Shown here: in pieces, positions 1 through 8,209 of the stretch | Position numbering within the stretch: the stretch's first letter is position 1 | Layout of the letters: the number at the start of each line of letters is the position of its first letter | Assembly: GCA_013607775.1 (NCBI GenBank) | Contig: VCAW01000076.1 | Location: 1-39,242 of the forward strand | DNA length: 39,242 nt | Source: Campylobacterota bacterium | GTDB taxonomy: Bacteria > Campylobacterota > Campylobacteria > Campylobacterales > Sulfurovaceae | Direction: 5' to 3' | Translations under genes and position numbers: made by a program | The notes under the pieces: model-generated | The model's input: only the letters and a program-made list of their open reading frames with translations | Told to the model about the DNA's origin: nothing | Databases searched by the model: none

Positions 1-130
1 ATGAATTCATACCATATTATAACAGAGGAGGAGTTAACCGACTAGCCCACTTATCCAATTTATACGCGCAGAAGGATTTCTTTTGAATTTATAGTAGATG
101 TAGTTAATATAAAATATTGGAAGTTGTAGA
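1..130. other. Intergenic region at left edge, no gene seen
   Basis: No open frame of useful length runs through this stretch on either strand. On the minus strand a TATAAT preceded by TG (extended -10 form) lies at 16-21 and could start a transcript leaving the window to the left. No convincing -35 accompanies it. On the plus strand a TATAAA at 108-113, with a TTGAAT at 83-88, is a weak candidate promoter for the structured segment that follows. Both calls rest on motif appearance only. Confidence 0.3.
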
Positions 131-250
131 AAAGCTTAGATTTGGTGCATATTTATTCTAACGGTGTGAGTGGAGAGAGGAAGCATACATATAGTATGTG
201 ACCGAACGGAACGAAGCCGTTCGGATAAAGATGTGCCGAAGCTAAGCTTT
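131..250 (+). repeat. Long imperfect inverted repeat enclosing two hairpins; possible structured RNA
   Basis: Positions 131-150 and 231-250 form an inverted repeat with 16 of 20 Watson-Crick positions. Read as plus-strand RNA, three of the four mismatches become G-U pairs; read as minus-strand RNA they become A-C mismatches. Inside lie a perfect 8-bp hairpin (202-224, CCGAACGG/CCGTTCGG) and a small CATAC/GTATG hairpin (184-198). The plus-strand stem closes into a short T-run. The right arm touches the porB stop codon, so this is either an elaborate 3' end of the por mRNA or a convergent plus-strand RNA. I do not recognise a known RNA family. Confidence 0.4.
202..224 (-). terminator. Hairpin downstream of porB, possible transcription end
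   Basis: A perfect 8-bp stem (CCGAACGG / CCGTTCGG) with a 7-nt loop lies about 25 nt beyond the porB stop codon. On the minus strand it is not followed by a U-tract, so intrinsic termination is not well supported. It may instead be a stabilising 3' end or part of the larger fold at 131-250. Confidence 0.35.
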
Positions 251-1203
251 TATACTCTTGCTTCTTCGCGGCGCTGTAGTCTTTCCCAATCCGCATCAAT
301 ATCAGATTGAATTTTTTCAATGATATGTTTATACTCTGGTTTAAACAAGTGTTTGTAACGTCCTTGAGCACCAAGGTAATCTTCTACTTTCAAGATATTT
401 TTTGGTCTGTAAAGAATGTTAAGCTCATGCCCATCAATGATTTCATACATTGGGAACATCAAAGAATCTACCGCTAAGTCAGTGATAGCGATAGTATCTT
501 TTGGCTCAAATTTCCACTCTGTACAACATGGAGAAACCGTGTTAATGAAACAAGGTCCTTCAGTCTCAAGTGCTTTTTGGAAACCTTTAGCCATCATTTT
601 CCATTTGTTTGGAGAAAGTTGTGCAACATAAGGAGAACCATGCGCTGCCATAATAGAAACAATGTCTTTCTTCTTCTCTTTTTTACCATATGAGTGTGTA
701 CCTGCAACAGATGTTGAAGTAGTCGCCCCGATAGGTGTTGCTGATGATCTTTGTCCACCTGTGTTTGCATAGTTTTCATTGTCTAGACAAATGTATGTAA
801 AGTCATGTTGTCTTTCAAATGCACCAGAAAGCCATTGGAAACCAATATCAAAAGTAGAACCGTCACCACCGAATGCTACAAATTTAACTGGAGCATCGTT
901 GTCTTTAAGTGTACCTTTTTTCTTTCTTACTTTATGCATTACTTGTGCAGCAGAAACTGAAGTTGCAGCATTTTCAAATCCGATATGGATCCAAGATGTA
1001 TCCCATGAAGTAAATGGATAAACGGCTGTTGATACTTCAAGACATCCTGTATTTGCTGAAACAACCAAGTTGTCATCTGTACAGTTCATAAGTTCTCTAA
1101 CAATCATAGAGTGCGCACAACCAGGACAGAGAGTATGTGCACCCTCAAATCTATCGTTGTTTGTTGAAAATTCTTTTAAGTTTTTTATTGATGTAATAGC
1201 CAT
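250..1203 (-). CDS. porB: Pyruvate:ferredoxin oxidoreductase, beta subunit
   Basis: This is the thiamine-diphosphate-binding subunit of the PorCDAB complex. The complex interconverts pyruvate and acetyl-CoA plus CO2, using ferredoxin or flavodoxin as electron partner. In reductive-TCA autotrophs it runs toward pyruvate synthesis. The 317-aa product shows CPGC near residues 26-29 and further cysteines (C54, C225/226) of the kind that ligate the proximal 4Fe-4S cluster. The TPP/Mg signature GGDGSTFDIG is near 112-121, with NENYANTGGQRS near 142-153. The ATG at 1203 has an AGGAG ribosome site. It lies 1 nt after porA and is the last gene of the operon. The length is normal for the four-subunit campylobacterotal type. 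Confidence 0.96.
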   Translation of the reverse strand: MAITSIKNLKEFSTNNDRFEGAHTLCPGCAHSMIVRELMNCTDDNLVVSANTGCLEVSTAVYPFTSWDTSWIHIGFENAATSVSAAQVMHKVRKKKGTLKDNDAPVKFVAFGGDGSTFDIGFQWLSGAFERQHDFTYICLDNENYANTGGQRSSATPIGATTSTSVAGTHSYGKKEKKKDIVSIMAAHGSPYVAQLSPNKWKMMAKGFQKALETEGPCFINTVSPCCTEWKFEPKDTIAITDLAVDSLMFPMYEIIDGHELNILYRPKNILKVEDYLGAQGRYKHLFKPEYKHIIEKIQSDIDADWERLQRREEARV

Positions 1204-1204
1204 T

Positions 1205-2437
1205 TTAGCTCCTTTCTGTCTTAAAGAAACTAAGTTTAGGTCCTCTAAGATTTACAAATTGTTGAATATCAGTTGTTATATGTCCAGCATCTGCATTTGC
1301 CTGTTGCTCTCTAAACATCTCTTTAATGTTTTCAATAGAAAGATCTCTACCACCAAGACCATAAATATAATTTGTTACAAGTGGTCTTGACTGAGATGTC
1401 ATCATCGCTGCTGCTACTTCATTATAGAATGCACCCATAGCACCCCCTGGAGATGAACGGTCAGTTACGGCGATAGATTTACACCCTTTAAGTGCTTCTC
1501 TTACTTCTTCATAAGGGAAAGGTCTAAAGACTCTTATCGCAACAACACCTGCTTTTATGCCTTCTTTTCTTATCTCTTTTGCTGCAACTCTTGCTGATTC
1601 TACTGTAGAACCAAGACCAATCACACATACATCAGCATCTTCCATATCATATGTTTCAATTCTTTTGTATTCTCTACCTGTAAGCTCTTTAAACTCAGCA
1701 AATACAGAATCAATTACAGGTACTGAATCCATAATGGCTTTGTGTTGTTTCGCTTTATGCTCAAAGTGCCAATCTTCTTCTGTCTGTGCACCATAAGTTA
1801 CAGGTCTAGAGAAGTCTAGCATATCATCAACAGGGTCAATAACACCAACAAATTTCTTTGCTGCTTCATTTGATAATGGATATACATTTTGTGCTGTATG
1901 TGATGTGATAAATCCATCTTGGTGAACCATCATTGGTAATCTAACATCATGATGCTCTGCAATTCTAAACGCACAAAGTGCAAGGTCATAGGCTTCCTGT
2001 GCATTAAATGCTGATGCCTGTAACCAACCAGAATCACGTCCAAGGTACATATCTGCATGGTCACCACGTACGTTAAGTGGTGCAGCAAGTGCACGGTTAA
2101 CCACGTTTAGAACGATAGGAAGTCTCATACCAGATGCTTGGTAAAGTACCTCAACCATCAGTGCAAAACCTTGTGAAGATGTTGCTGTTGATACACGTCC
2201 ACCGGCAGCTGATGCACCGATACATCCTGACATTGCAGCATGCTCAGACTCAACCATGATGAATTCACCATCGATGTAACCATTACCTACGTATGAACCA
2301 TAGTTTTCAACAATTGGTGTTGATGGTGTAATAGGATATGCTACAACAACATCTACATCTGCTTGTCTTAGTGCTTGAGATGCTGCGTAGTTACCATCCC
2401 AAACTTCTCTTTCATTTACTTCAAATTCTACTGCCAT
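1205..2437 (-). CDS. porA: Pyruvate:ferredoxin oxidoreductase, alpha subunit
   Basis: The alpha subunit carries the pyrimidine-binding half of the TPP site and the domain that recognises the 2-oxoacid and CoA. At 410 aa it has the usual size. The N-terminal YPITPSTPIVE motif (residues 34-44) is diagnostic for the 2-oxoacid:ferredoxin oxidoreductase alpha family. The C-terminal half contains the transketolase-like domain (VCVIGLGSTVESARVAAKEI and following). It starts at an ATG preceded by AAGGG. It sits between porD and porB with gaps of 9 nt and 1 nt, consistent with one polycistronic mRNA. The alpha+beta pair could in principle act on other 2-oxoacids, but the subunit order and sequence resemble the pyruvate enzyme. 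Confidence 0.95.
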   Translation of the reverse strand: MAVEFEVNEREVWDGNYAASQALRQADVDVVVAYPITPSTPIVENYGSYVGNGYIDGEFIMVESEHAAMSGCIGASAAGGRVSTATSSQGFALMVEVLYQASGMRLPIVLNVVNRALAAPLNVRGDHADMYLGRDSGWLQASAFNAQEAYDLALCAFRIAEHHDVRLPMMVHQDGFITSHTAQNVYPLSNEAAKKFVGVIDPVDDMLDFSRPVTYGAQTEEDWHFEHKAKQHKAIMDSVPVIDSVFAEFKELTGREYKRIETYDMEDADVCVIGLGSTVESARVAAKEIRKEGIKAGVVAIRVFRPFPYEEVREALKGCKSIAVTDRSSPGGAMGAFYNEVAAAMMTSQSRPLVTNYIYGLGGRDLSIENIKEMFREQQANADAGHITTDIQQFVNLRGPKLSFFKTERS

Positions 2438-2446
2438 TGTGTACCC

Positions 2447-2917
2447 TTATTTCTTTTCTTTTTTCTTTTTCTCAGGCCATGACGCTAGTGCATCCCCAAG
2501 ATCTTCATATTCACTAAACATAAGAAGTGATTTTGGGTTTGTAGGACATACTTCCACACAAACCTCACACCCTTTACAGTGGTCATAGTCAATTCCAAGC
2601 ATCTGCTTATCTCTTGATAAGATAGATGAATCTGGACACCATACCCAACAGTTCTGACAGTCAATACAAACGTCAATGTTGAATACTGGTTTAATAACTC
2701 TCCATGATGCAACTGTTGCAGTATATGAATTATAGTTCGAGTACTCTCTCTCTTCAGCTTTTTGGAATGCAACTTTTGATGCATCACCCTCAAATGAAGG
2801 AAGTACAGAACCTTGTGTTACTTCATCCCAACCAAGTAAATCTTCACCTGCTTCAAGCTGAAAAAGTCCTCTGTTTTCATTTGCTTTTAATTTTAAGTCT
2901 TGTTGTTCTATTGACAT
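2447..2917 (-). CDS. porD: Pyruvate:ferredoxin oxidoreductase, delta (ferredoxin) subunit
   Basis: This subunit passes electrons from the TPP/Fe-S core to the external acceptor through two 4Fe-4S clusters. I place the start at the ATG at 2917, giving 156 aa; the track's 2923 start is a GTG that lies too close to the GAAGGG ribosome site. The two cluster motifs are CIDCQNCWVWCP (C84, C87, C90, C94) and CKGCEVCVEVCP (C114, C117, C120, C124). About 80 residues precede the first cluster, which is longer than the compact ferredoxin-like delta subunits of many archaea. It lies between porC and porA in the operon. Confidence 0.94.
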   Translation of the reverse strand: MSIEQQDLKLKANENRGLFQLEAGEDLLGWDEVTQGSVLPSFEGDASKVAFQKAEEREYSNYNSYTATVASWRVIKPVFNIDVCIDCQNCWVWCPDSSILSRDKQMLGIDYDHCKGCEVCVEVCPTNPKSLLMFSEYEDLGDALASWPEKKKKEKK

Positions 2918-2929
2918 AATCACCCTTCT

Positions 2930-3493
2930 CTAGTTAACTTCATTGTATGCTCTGGTAATTGCTTCCATGTTAGCATCAATAATTTTTTGTGGGAACTTTG
3001 CAAGTACCCTTTTCATATTTTCCAAGAAATAATCTAATTCAAACATACCAGAAACTTTACAGAATGCACCTAGCATAGGTGAATTCGGCATAGATCTTTT
3101 AATAGTATCTAATGAAATTTGAACACAATCAACAACGTATACTCTATCTTTCTTATCATGTAATGCAGGGATCGCTTCGATAAGTTCTTCTTTCGAAAGG
3201 TGTGAAGTGATAATATATTTTGTTGTCTCTTTATCATTCATAGTAATATTATCAGTCATCGCCAATGCTGGGTCAATCACAAGTACATAATCTGGCATCA
3301 TAAATTTTGCATGATCAAAAATCTGCTCATCATCGATTCTGTTATATGCTCTTAGTGCTGCCCCTCTTTTTGCAGAACCATACAATGCAAATGCCTGTAC
3401 TTCTTTCCCTGTTGTTGCAACAACATCGCCCAGTCCTTTGGCACCAGATACGGCACCTTGACCAGCACGGCTGTGCCATCTAATTTCTGTCAT
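2930..3493 (-). CDS. porC: Pyruvate:ferredoxin oxidoreductase, gamma subunit
   Basis: This is the first gene of the por operon. The product belongs to the 2-oxoacid:acceptor oxidoreductase gamma family, a structural subunit of the complex. The ORF track begins at 3523, but the residues before MTEIRWHSRAGQG look spurious. An AGGAG site lies just upstream of the ATG at 3493, so I call 187 aa from there. The N-terminal RWHSRAGQGAVSGAKGLG stretch is typical of the family. The track's upstream start would also fall inside the strong leader hairpin at 3517-3566. Confidence 0.93.
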   Translation of the reverse strand: MTEIRWHSRAGQGAVSGAKGLGDVVATTGKEVQAFALYGSAKRGAALRAYNRIDDEQIFDHAKFMMPDYVLVIDPALAMTDNITMNDKETTKYIITSHLSKEELIEAIPALHDKKDRVYVVDCVQISLDTIKRSMPNSPMLGAFCKVSGMFELDYFLENMKRVLAKFPQKIIDANMEAITRAYNEVN

Positions 3494-3516
3494 AATATCT
3501 CCTATTAAAATTATAA

Positions 3517-3566
3517 AACCCACTGAAAGAAAGAGACACAGATAGGTCTCTCCATTTCAGTGGGTT
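3517..3566 (-). promoter_or_regulatory. Strong leader hairpin just upstream of porC, candidate attenuator or terminator
   Basis: A perfect 12-bp inverted repeat (AACCCACTGAAA at 3517-3528, TTTCAGTGGGTT at 3555-3566) encloses a 3x3 internal loop and a further 6-bp stem (3532-3537 / 3546-3551). On the minus strand it is followed by TTTTATAATTTT, which gives it the look of an intrinsic terminator. It lies between the candidate por promoter and the porC start, ending about 24 nt before the ATG. It may terminate read-through from the transporter operon, control por by attenuation, or both. Confidence 0.7.
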
Positions 3567-3618
3567 CTATAGTAATATTTTTCCTATTGTAATTCCCACA
3601 CTCTTAAAAGGTGTTGAA

Positions 3619-3624
3619 ATTATA
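3619..3624 (-). promoter_or_regulatory. Candidate -10 element for the por operon
   Basis: A perfect TATAAT on the minus strand sits in an A/T-rich stretch directly downstream of the HAD phosphatase stop codon. Start of transcription would be near 3612, giving a leader of roughly 118 nt that contains the 3517-3566 hairpin. No clear -35 is visible, which is common for campylobacterotal housekeeping promoters. This is inferred from the motif alone. Confidence 0.4.
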
Positions 3625-3641
3625 ATTTTTTTAACGCTATG

Positions 3642-4273
3642 CTATTTGTTTGCTATGAATTGCACCGCTTCGTAAGCGTTTTGATAGATATTATCAGTAC
3701 ATTTTGCTAAACTTTCAATAGTGCCATAACCACATGTAACTCCCACAGAGCCTACTTCTGCAGACTTGGCTGCCAACATATCCATACAAGTATCACCTAT
3801 CATCCAAATATTATTTGTATCACTTGGTAACTTTGCGAGTGCTTTTTGTATGGGTTCAGGGTCTGGTTTAGGATTTTGGACATCTTCTCTTCCTATAAGG
3901 ACAGCAAAATAGTCCATTAATCCCATATGTTCAAGTAGTTCAACTGAATATTTTGCCGTCTTTGTGGTGACTACACCTAAAGTGGCGTGTTTATGAGCTA
4001 ATTCTACCGCTTTTTTTGCATCTTTTAACAAAAACGTTTTGCACAAAATATCTGACGATAATGCATCTTATATGCATCCACATATTCCCATACTTTCTTT
4101 TCTTCTACCCCTAATGTTGTAAACATAGCATCCAAAGGGTGTCCTATTTCTGCTTTAATCGCTTCATCACTTGGGACTTCCTCATTAAAGTGTTTAAAAG
4201 CTACAGCAAAGCTCTCTAAAATGGCTTCAGTAGAATCAATCAGTGTGCCGTCTAAATCAAATAGTATTATCAT
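3642..4273 (-). pseudogene. HAD-family phosphatase (phosphoglycolate phosphatase-like), frameshifted
   Basis: Two ORFs in different frames (82 aa and 134 aa) together make one HAD hydrolase. The first carries the nucleophile motif DLDGTLID at its start. The second carries KPDPEP and the Mg-binding GDTCMDM motif. They meet at the T-run 4037-4040 (AAAA on the coding strand): one extra A would restore GCA AAA ACG and join the frames. The family includes phosphoglycolate phosphatase and pyrophosphatase PpaX; the substrate cannot be assigned here. It overlaps the upstream ATPase gene by 4 nt, so it was the last gene of the transporter operon. It may be a true pseudogene or a one-base sequence error in a homopolymer. 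No slippery heptamer supports programmed frameshifting. Confidence 0.85.
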
Positions 4274-5871
4274 GGTATCTCTTTCATTTTTGGTGCTGAG
4301 GCAAGTAACCTTTGCGTATAAGGATGTTGAGGGTTTTGCATCACCTCTTCTACATCGCCTTGTTCTACAATCTTCCCCTCTTTCATCACCGCCACCTCAT
4401 CGGCTATCATAGGGACGATAGATAGGTCATGCGTAATAAAAAGGTACGAGACACCTGACTCAACCTGCAGTTTTTCAAGCAGTGCCAACACTTGCGTACG
4501 TACTGAAACATCCAGTGCAGACGTAGGCTCATCACAGATAATAAGCTCCGGCTCCACTGCCAATGCTCTGGCTATGCCTATACGTTGGCGCTGTCCTCCA
4601 GAAAATTCATGCGGATATCGGTGCATATGACTTGCTTCCAAATCTACTTTTAAAAGTAACGACGCAATATACTTATCTTGTGCAACCTTTTCTTTGGGTC
4701 CTATACCTAAACTTATCATCCCTTCTCTAATAATGTTGGCTATGGTCATACGAGGATTCAATGCAGAAAAGGGGTCTTGAAAAACTACTTGTATTTTACG
4801 TCTATACGGCATGAGAGCTTTTTTGTCTAAAGTACCAAGATTTTGATTTTCAAAACGTACCGTTCCTTTTGTCTCATCCAAGAGCGAAAGAATAGCTTTA
4901 CCAATGGTACTTTTTCCACTTCCTGACTCACCAACCAATGCCAGCGTCTTTCCTTTACCAATCGAGAAAGAGACATCATCAACCACTTTTACAACGCCCA
5001 CAGTTCTTTGAAACAAACCTTTTTTAATAGGAAAATGCACTTTCAAGTTTTTTACTTCAAGTAGGGGCTCATTTTCTTTCTTTTCGGAGTGAAATACTTT
5101 TTTTACTTTAATATCTGCCAATAAACGTTGTGTATAAGGATGCTTGGGATGTGTAAAAAAATCTTTACACACTGCCTGTTCAACTATCTTTCCTTCTTTC
5201 ATCACTGCAACCCTATCTGCCATTTCAGAAACGACAGCCATATCATGGGTGATAAACAAAATAGAAAGCTCCCTTTGCTTACATATATCTTTAAGTAATT
5301 GAAGTACCTGTGCCTGTATCGTTACATCCAAAGCTGTCGTAGGTTCATCGGCTATAAGCAAATCCGGTTCACAGGCAAGTGCAATAGCTATCATGACCCT
5401 TTGTTTCTGTCCCCCTGAGAGTTGGTGTGGGTACCAATGGTAACGTGTTTCAGGCTCTTTTAACGCCACTTCACGGAACAACGAGAGTACTCTCTCTTTC
5501 ATCTCCTCTTTCTTGAGCCCTAAATGTATCTGCAAGACTTCGGCAACCTGCGCACCTACTGTCATCACAGGATTAAGTGCAGACATAGGCTCTTGGAAAA
5601 TCATAGCAATAGACTTGCCGCGTACTTTCTGCATCTTCGATTCTGAAAGAGCAAACAGAGATTTCTCTTTCAGACAGATATTTCCTGAAGTAACCGTGAT
5701 GGCTTCAGGCAATAATTGCATAATGGCTAAAGAGGTAAGTGATTTTCCAGACCCAGACTCTCCTACTAATGAAAAGATTTCACCATGCTTTATCTCAAAA
5801 CTAATGTTGTCGAGTAGTTTGTCCTTTCCTACATTCAAAGAGAGGTTCTTTACTGTTAATATACTACTCAT
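4270..5871 (-). CDS. Peptide-type ABC transporter, fused double ATP-binding protein (YejF/OppDF-like)
   Basis: This is a cytoplasmic ATPase that powers the two permeases encoded upstream. The 533 aa hold two complete ABC domains. The first has Walker A GESGSGKS near residue 37, signature LSGGQKQR and Walker [13 protein letters not shown]. The second repeats the pattern with [17 protein letters not shown] and [12 protein letters not shown]. Both end with the HPYTQRLL motif typical of oligopeptide/nickel transporter ATPases. Separate OppD and OppF are about 320 aa each; a single fused protein of about 530 aa matches YejF. It overlaps both neighbours by 4 nt, suggesting translational coupling. 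The substrate is not determinable beyond the peptide/opine/nickel class. Confidence 0.92.
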   Translation of the reverse strand: MSSILTVKNLSLNVGKDKLLDNISFEIKHGEIFSLVGESGSGKSLTSLAIMQLLPEAITVTSGNICLKEKSLFALSESKMQKVRGKSIAMIFQEPMSALNPVMTVGAQVAEVLQIHLGLKKEEMKERVLSLFREVALKEPETRYHWYPHQLSGGQKQRVMIAIALACEPDLLIADEPTTALDVTIQAQVLQLLKDICKQRELSILFITHDMAVVSEMADRVAVMKEGKIVEQAVCKDFFTHPKHPYTQRLLADIKVKKVFHSEKKENEPLLEVKNLKVHFPIKKGLFQRTVGVVKVVDDVSFSIGKGKTLALVGESGSGKSTIGKAILSLLDETKGTVRFENQNLGTLDKKALMPYRRKIQVVFQDPFSALNPRMTIANIIREGMISLGIGPKEKVAQDKYIASLLLKVDLEASHMHRYPHEFSGGQRQRIGIARALAVEPELIICDEPTSALDVSVRTQVLALLEKLQVESGVSYLFITHDLSIVPMIADEVAVMKEGKIVEQGDVEEVMQNPQHPYTQRLLASAPKMKEIP

Positions 5872-7238
5872 GTATTATTCCTAGGGTCAAGTACTTTTTG
5901 AATACGGTCAGAAAAGAGGTTTGCAGCAAGTACTAAAATAAACATAAATACAAATGCAGAAAAGAGAGACCACCAAACCATTGGCTCTCGTGCCATCTCC
6001 AGTCGTGCCTGATTGATCATATTTCCCCAAGAGTGCATAGTAGGATCCACTCCCACACCTACATAAGAGAGTACCGCTTCTGCCAAGACCAATCCTGAAA
6101 AATCCAGTACCACAGAAATCAAAATGATATGCATGAGATTTGGTACGATATGTCTACGAATAATGGTAAATCTACTCACACCAAACACTTTTGCAGCTGT
6201 AACAAACTCCATCTGTGAAATCTTCAGTGTCTCAGCCCTAAGAAGTCTACACAAACTTGTCCATGAGGTAATCCCCAGAATAATGATAAGAAACAATAGA
6301 CGTAAATCTGAACGTTCCAGTGTTGTTTCAAACCATGTAGGATGGTTATCCATCATCACCTGCATAGAGAGAACCCCTGCTGCGATAAGAAGTACCCCGG
6401 GGATAGACGATAAAGTAGTATAGAGGTATTGAATAACATCATCTACCCAACCACCAAACAGCCCGGCACTCACACCCAAGACAACTGCAACAGGTAACAT
6501 AATCAATGTCGTAAGGATACCTATAAGTACCCCTGTACGTATGCTTTTGAAACTTTGGTAAAGCACATCACCCCCCACCTTGTCAGTGCCTAAAACATGA
6601 TAGGAGTAACTCAACATATAGAGCCATACAAAAGTGATAACCAAAAGCATAAACGTCACATAGGCTGTACGCCATGGCAAGGTACTTTTACCTTTGACTA
6701 TCTCTCTGCATGCCTCCACAAATCTTCTTTTCTCCCGCCACCATATATGAAGCAGTACAAGTAATATACTTACAACGATACCTACACCTAAAGCCCTCAA
6801 TGATTTACCCATAAAAGCATCCTCAGAAGAGACATGCTTTAAAGGAAGATAGACCTGTTTTGTTTTCCCCTCTTTATCAACCACAATAGAACTTGTATAC
6901 TCCACTGTAGCAAATGGTGCTGAGTAGGTACGTTCTGTATGTTGAATGTTATGTGCAAACATCAAGTCAAGCAAAGAAACCATCTGCGTTTCATACATGA
7001 CCGTTTGACTCTTTTGTGCTTCATCCGGCAGAGCCAAACGTAGATGTATAGAATCTAAAAGTGTAAAAAACAGGTAAAACAGAAGTACCACTGAAGATGC
7101 CATCGCTATACCTGACTTGAAAATGGTATACCAAGTTTTTTTGATGTGAGGAGAACGTAAAATGACCCATGCCCATATCAACAGTACCACAACCAATGCC
7201 CATACCAATACATCTGTCCAAAGTAAAACCAGTTTCAT
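5868..7238 (-). CDS. Peptide-type ABC transporter permease (OppC/YejE-like)
   Basis: This is an inner-membrane permease of the binding-protein-dependent family. The 456 aa begin with two membrane segments (about 10-28 and 42-63) followed by a periplasmic-looking stretch and another segment. The core permease domain then follows. Its EAA loop, which docks the ATPase, is visible as EFVTAAKVFGVSRFTIIRRH. The length exceeds the about 300-340 aa of OppC and YejE because of the N-terminal extension. It overlaps the next gene and the preceding permease by 4 nt each. Confidence 0.9.
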   Translation of the reverse strand: MKLVLLWTDVLVWALVVVLLIWAWVILRSPHIKKTWYTIFKSGIAMASSVVLLFYLFFTLLDSIHLRLALPDEAQKSQTVMYETQMVSLLDLMFAHNIQHTERTYSAPFATVEYTSSIVVDKEGKTKQVYLPLKHVSSEDAFMGKSLRALGVGIVVSILLVLLHIWWREKRRFVEACREIVKGKSTLPWRTAYVTFMLLVITFVWLYMLSYSYHVLGTDKVGGDVLYQSFKSIRTGVLIGILTTLIMLPVAVVLGVSAGLFGGWVDDVIQYLYTTLSSIPGVLLIAAGVLSMQVMMDNHPTWFETTLERSDLRLLFLIIILGITSWTSLCRLLRAETLKISQMEFVTAAKVFGVSRFTIIRRHIVPNLMHIILISVVLDFSGLVLAEAVLSYVGVGVDPTMHSWGNMINQARLEMAREPMVWWSLFSAFVFMFILVLAANLFSDRIQKVLDPRNNT

Positions 7239-8209
7239 AGCTTCACCCTTGGATCAAAAAGTGTATAGGAGATATCTGTTAAGATTAACCCTACGATATA
7301 GAGCACAGAACCTAAAAAAACCATAGCTTTTACGATAGCAAAATCTTGCGAATTAATCGCATCAATCGTGTAAGAACCAAGTCCTGGAATACCAAAAAAG
7401 GACTCCATAATCAAACTCCCCATAAATAGGGAGGGGATAATGACTACCACACCCGTCAATATAGGTAACATACCATTACGTAACACATGTCCAAACAGTA
7501 CTTTAATTTCAGAAAGTCCTTTGGCACGTGCAGTACGTACATAGTCTTGGTTTATCTGCTCCAAAAAGATACTTCTATACCAACGTACTCCAGAGCCTAT
7601 GCCTGCAAATACACCGATAAAAACTGGTAAGAGGATGAACTTTACCCCATCCCATCCACTCTCATAGCCCGATATTGGCACCCAGTGCCATATTTTAGAA
7701 AATAGCACCTGCCCTGCGATAATATAAAAAAGTCCGGAAATTGACATAATCATCACGGCAACAACCATCATACTTGTATCGAGTAAAGAGCCTCTAAAAA
7801 GCACCAAAAGCAATGCCAAACTAATATTTGTAATCAGCGCGATAATAAATGTAGGCAAAGCGATAGAAAGGCTGGGTATCATACGCACTTTAATGTCAGC
7901 ACCTATGTCACGGTTACTATCTGAAAAACCAAAATCAAAAGAGAACAGTTTCAGTGACTCCTGCACAAAAAGTGTATGGGTCACTTTAGACAAGCCCTCT
8001 TCTTTTGTATTGATAAACAGAGGCTTGTCATACCCTCTCTCCTCTTTCCAAGACTCTATAAGTTCTGGGGTTACCTGTTTAGCTCCGAGCTGCGCCCTTG
8101 CCATATCATCGGGACTGTTTACCATAAAAAAGAGCATAAAGGTAATGAGGTTCACCCCTATAAGTATAGGTATGGCGTACAAAATACGTTTTATAATATA
8201 GGCTAACAT
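7235..8209 (-). CDS. Peptide-type ABC transporter permease (OppB/YejB-like)
   Basis: This is the partner permease of the transporter. The 324 aa start with the family's usual N-terminal membrane helix (MLAYIIKRILYAIPILIGVN) and contain the EAA motif DYVRTARAKGLSEIKVLFGH. The C-terminus (LTDISYTLFDPRVKL) is the classic DppB/OppB ending. The length is normal for the family. The start overlaps the end of the binding-protein gene by 7 nt, and the gene is followed by its OppC-like partner with a 4-nt overlap. Confidence 0.92.
   Translation of the reverse strand: MLAYIIKRILYAIPILIGVNLITFMLFFMVNSPDDMARAQLGAKQVTPELIESWKEERGYDKPLFINTKEEGLSKVTHTLFVQESLKLFSFDFGFSDSNRDIGADIKVRMIPSLSIALPTFIIALITNISLALLLVLFRGSLLDTSMMVVAVMIMSISGLFYIIAGQVLFSKIWHWVPISGYESGWDGVKFILLPVFIGVFAGIGSGVRWYRSIFLEQINQDYVRTARAKGLSEIKVLFGHVLRNGMLPILTGVVVIIPSLFMGSLIMESFFGIPGLGSYTIDAINSQDFAIVKAMVFLGSVLYIVGLILTDISYTLFDPRVKL

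Noticed and set aside
131-250. Signal recognition particle RNA or another known small RNA in the left intergenic region
   Set aside because: A GGAAGCA string is present but the complementary apical stem of SRP RNA is missing, and no other family consensus fits.
153-374. 73-aa minus-strand ORF overlapping the end of porB
   Set aside because: It overlaps porB in another frame and extends into the structured intergenic region; no family features.
4025-4046. Programmed -1 frameshift in the HAD phosphatase
   Set aside because: No X XXY YYZ slippery heptamer in the right phase; a simple one-base deletion in a homopolymer explains the break.
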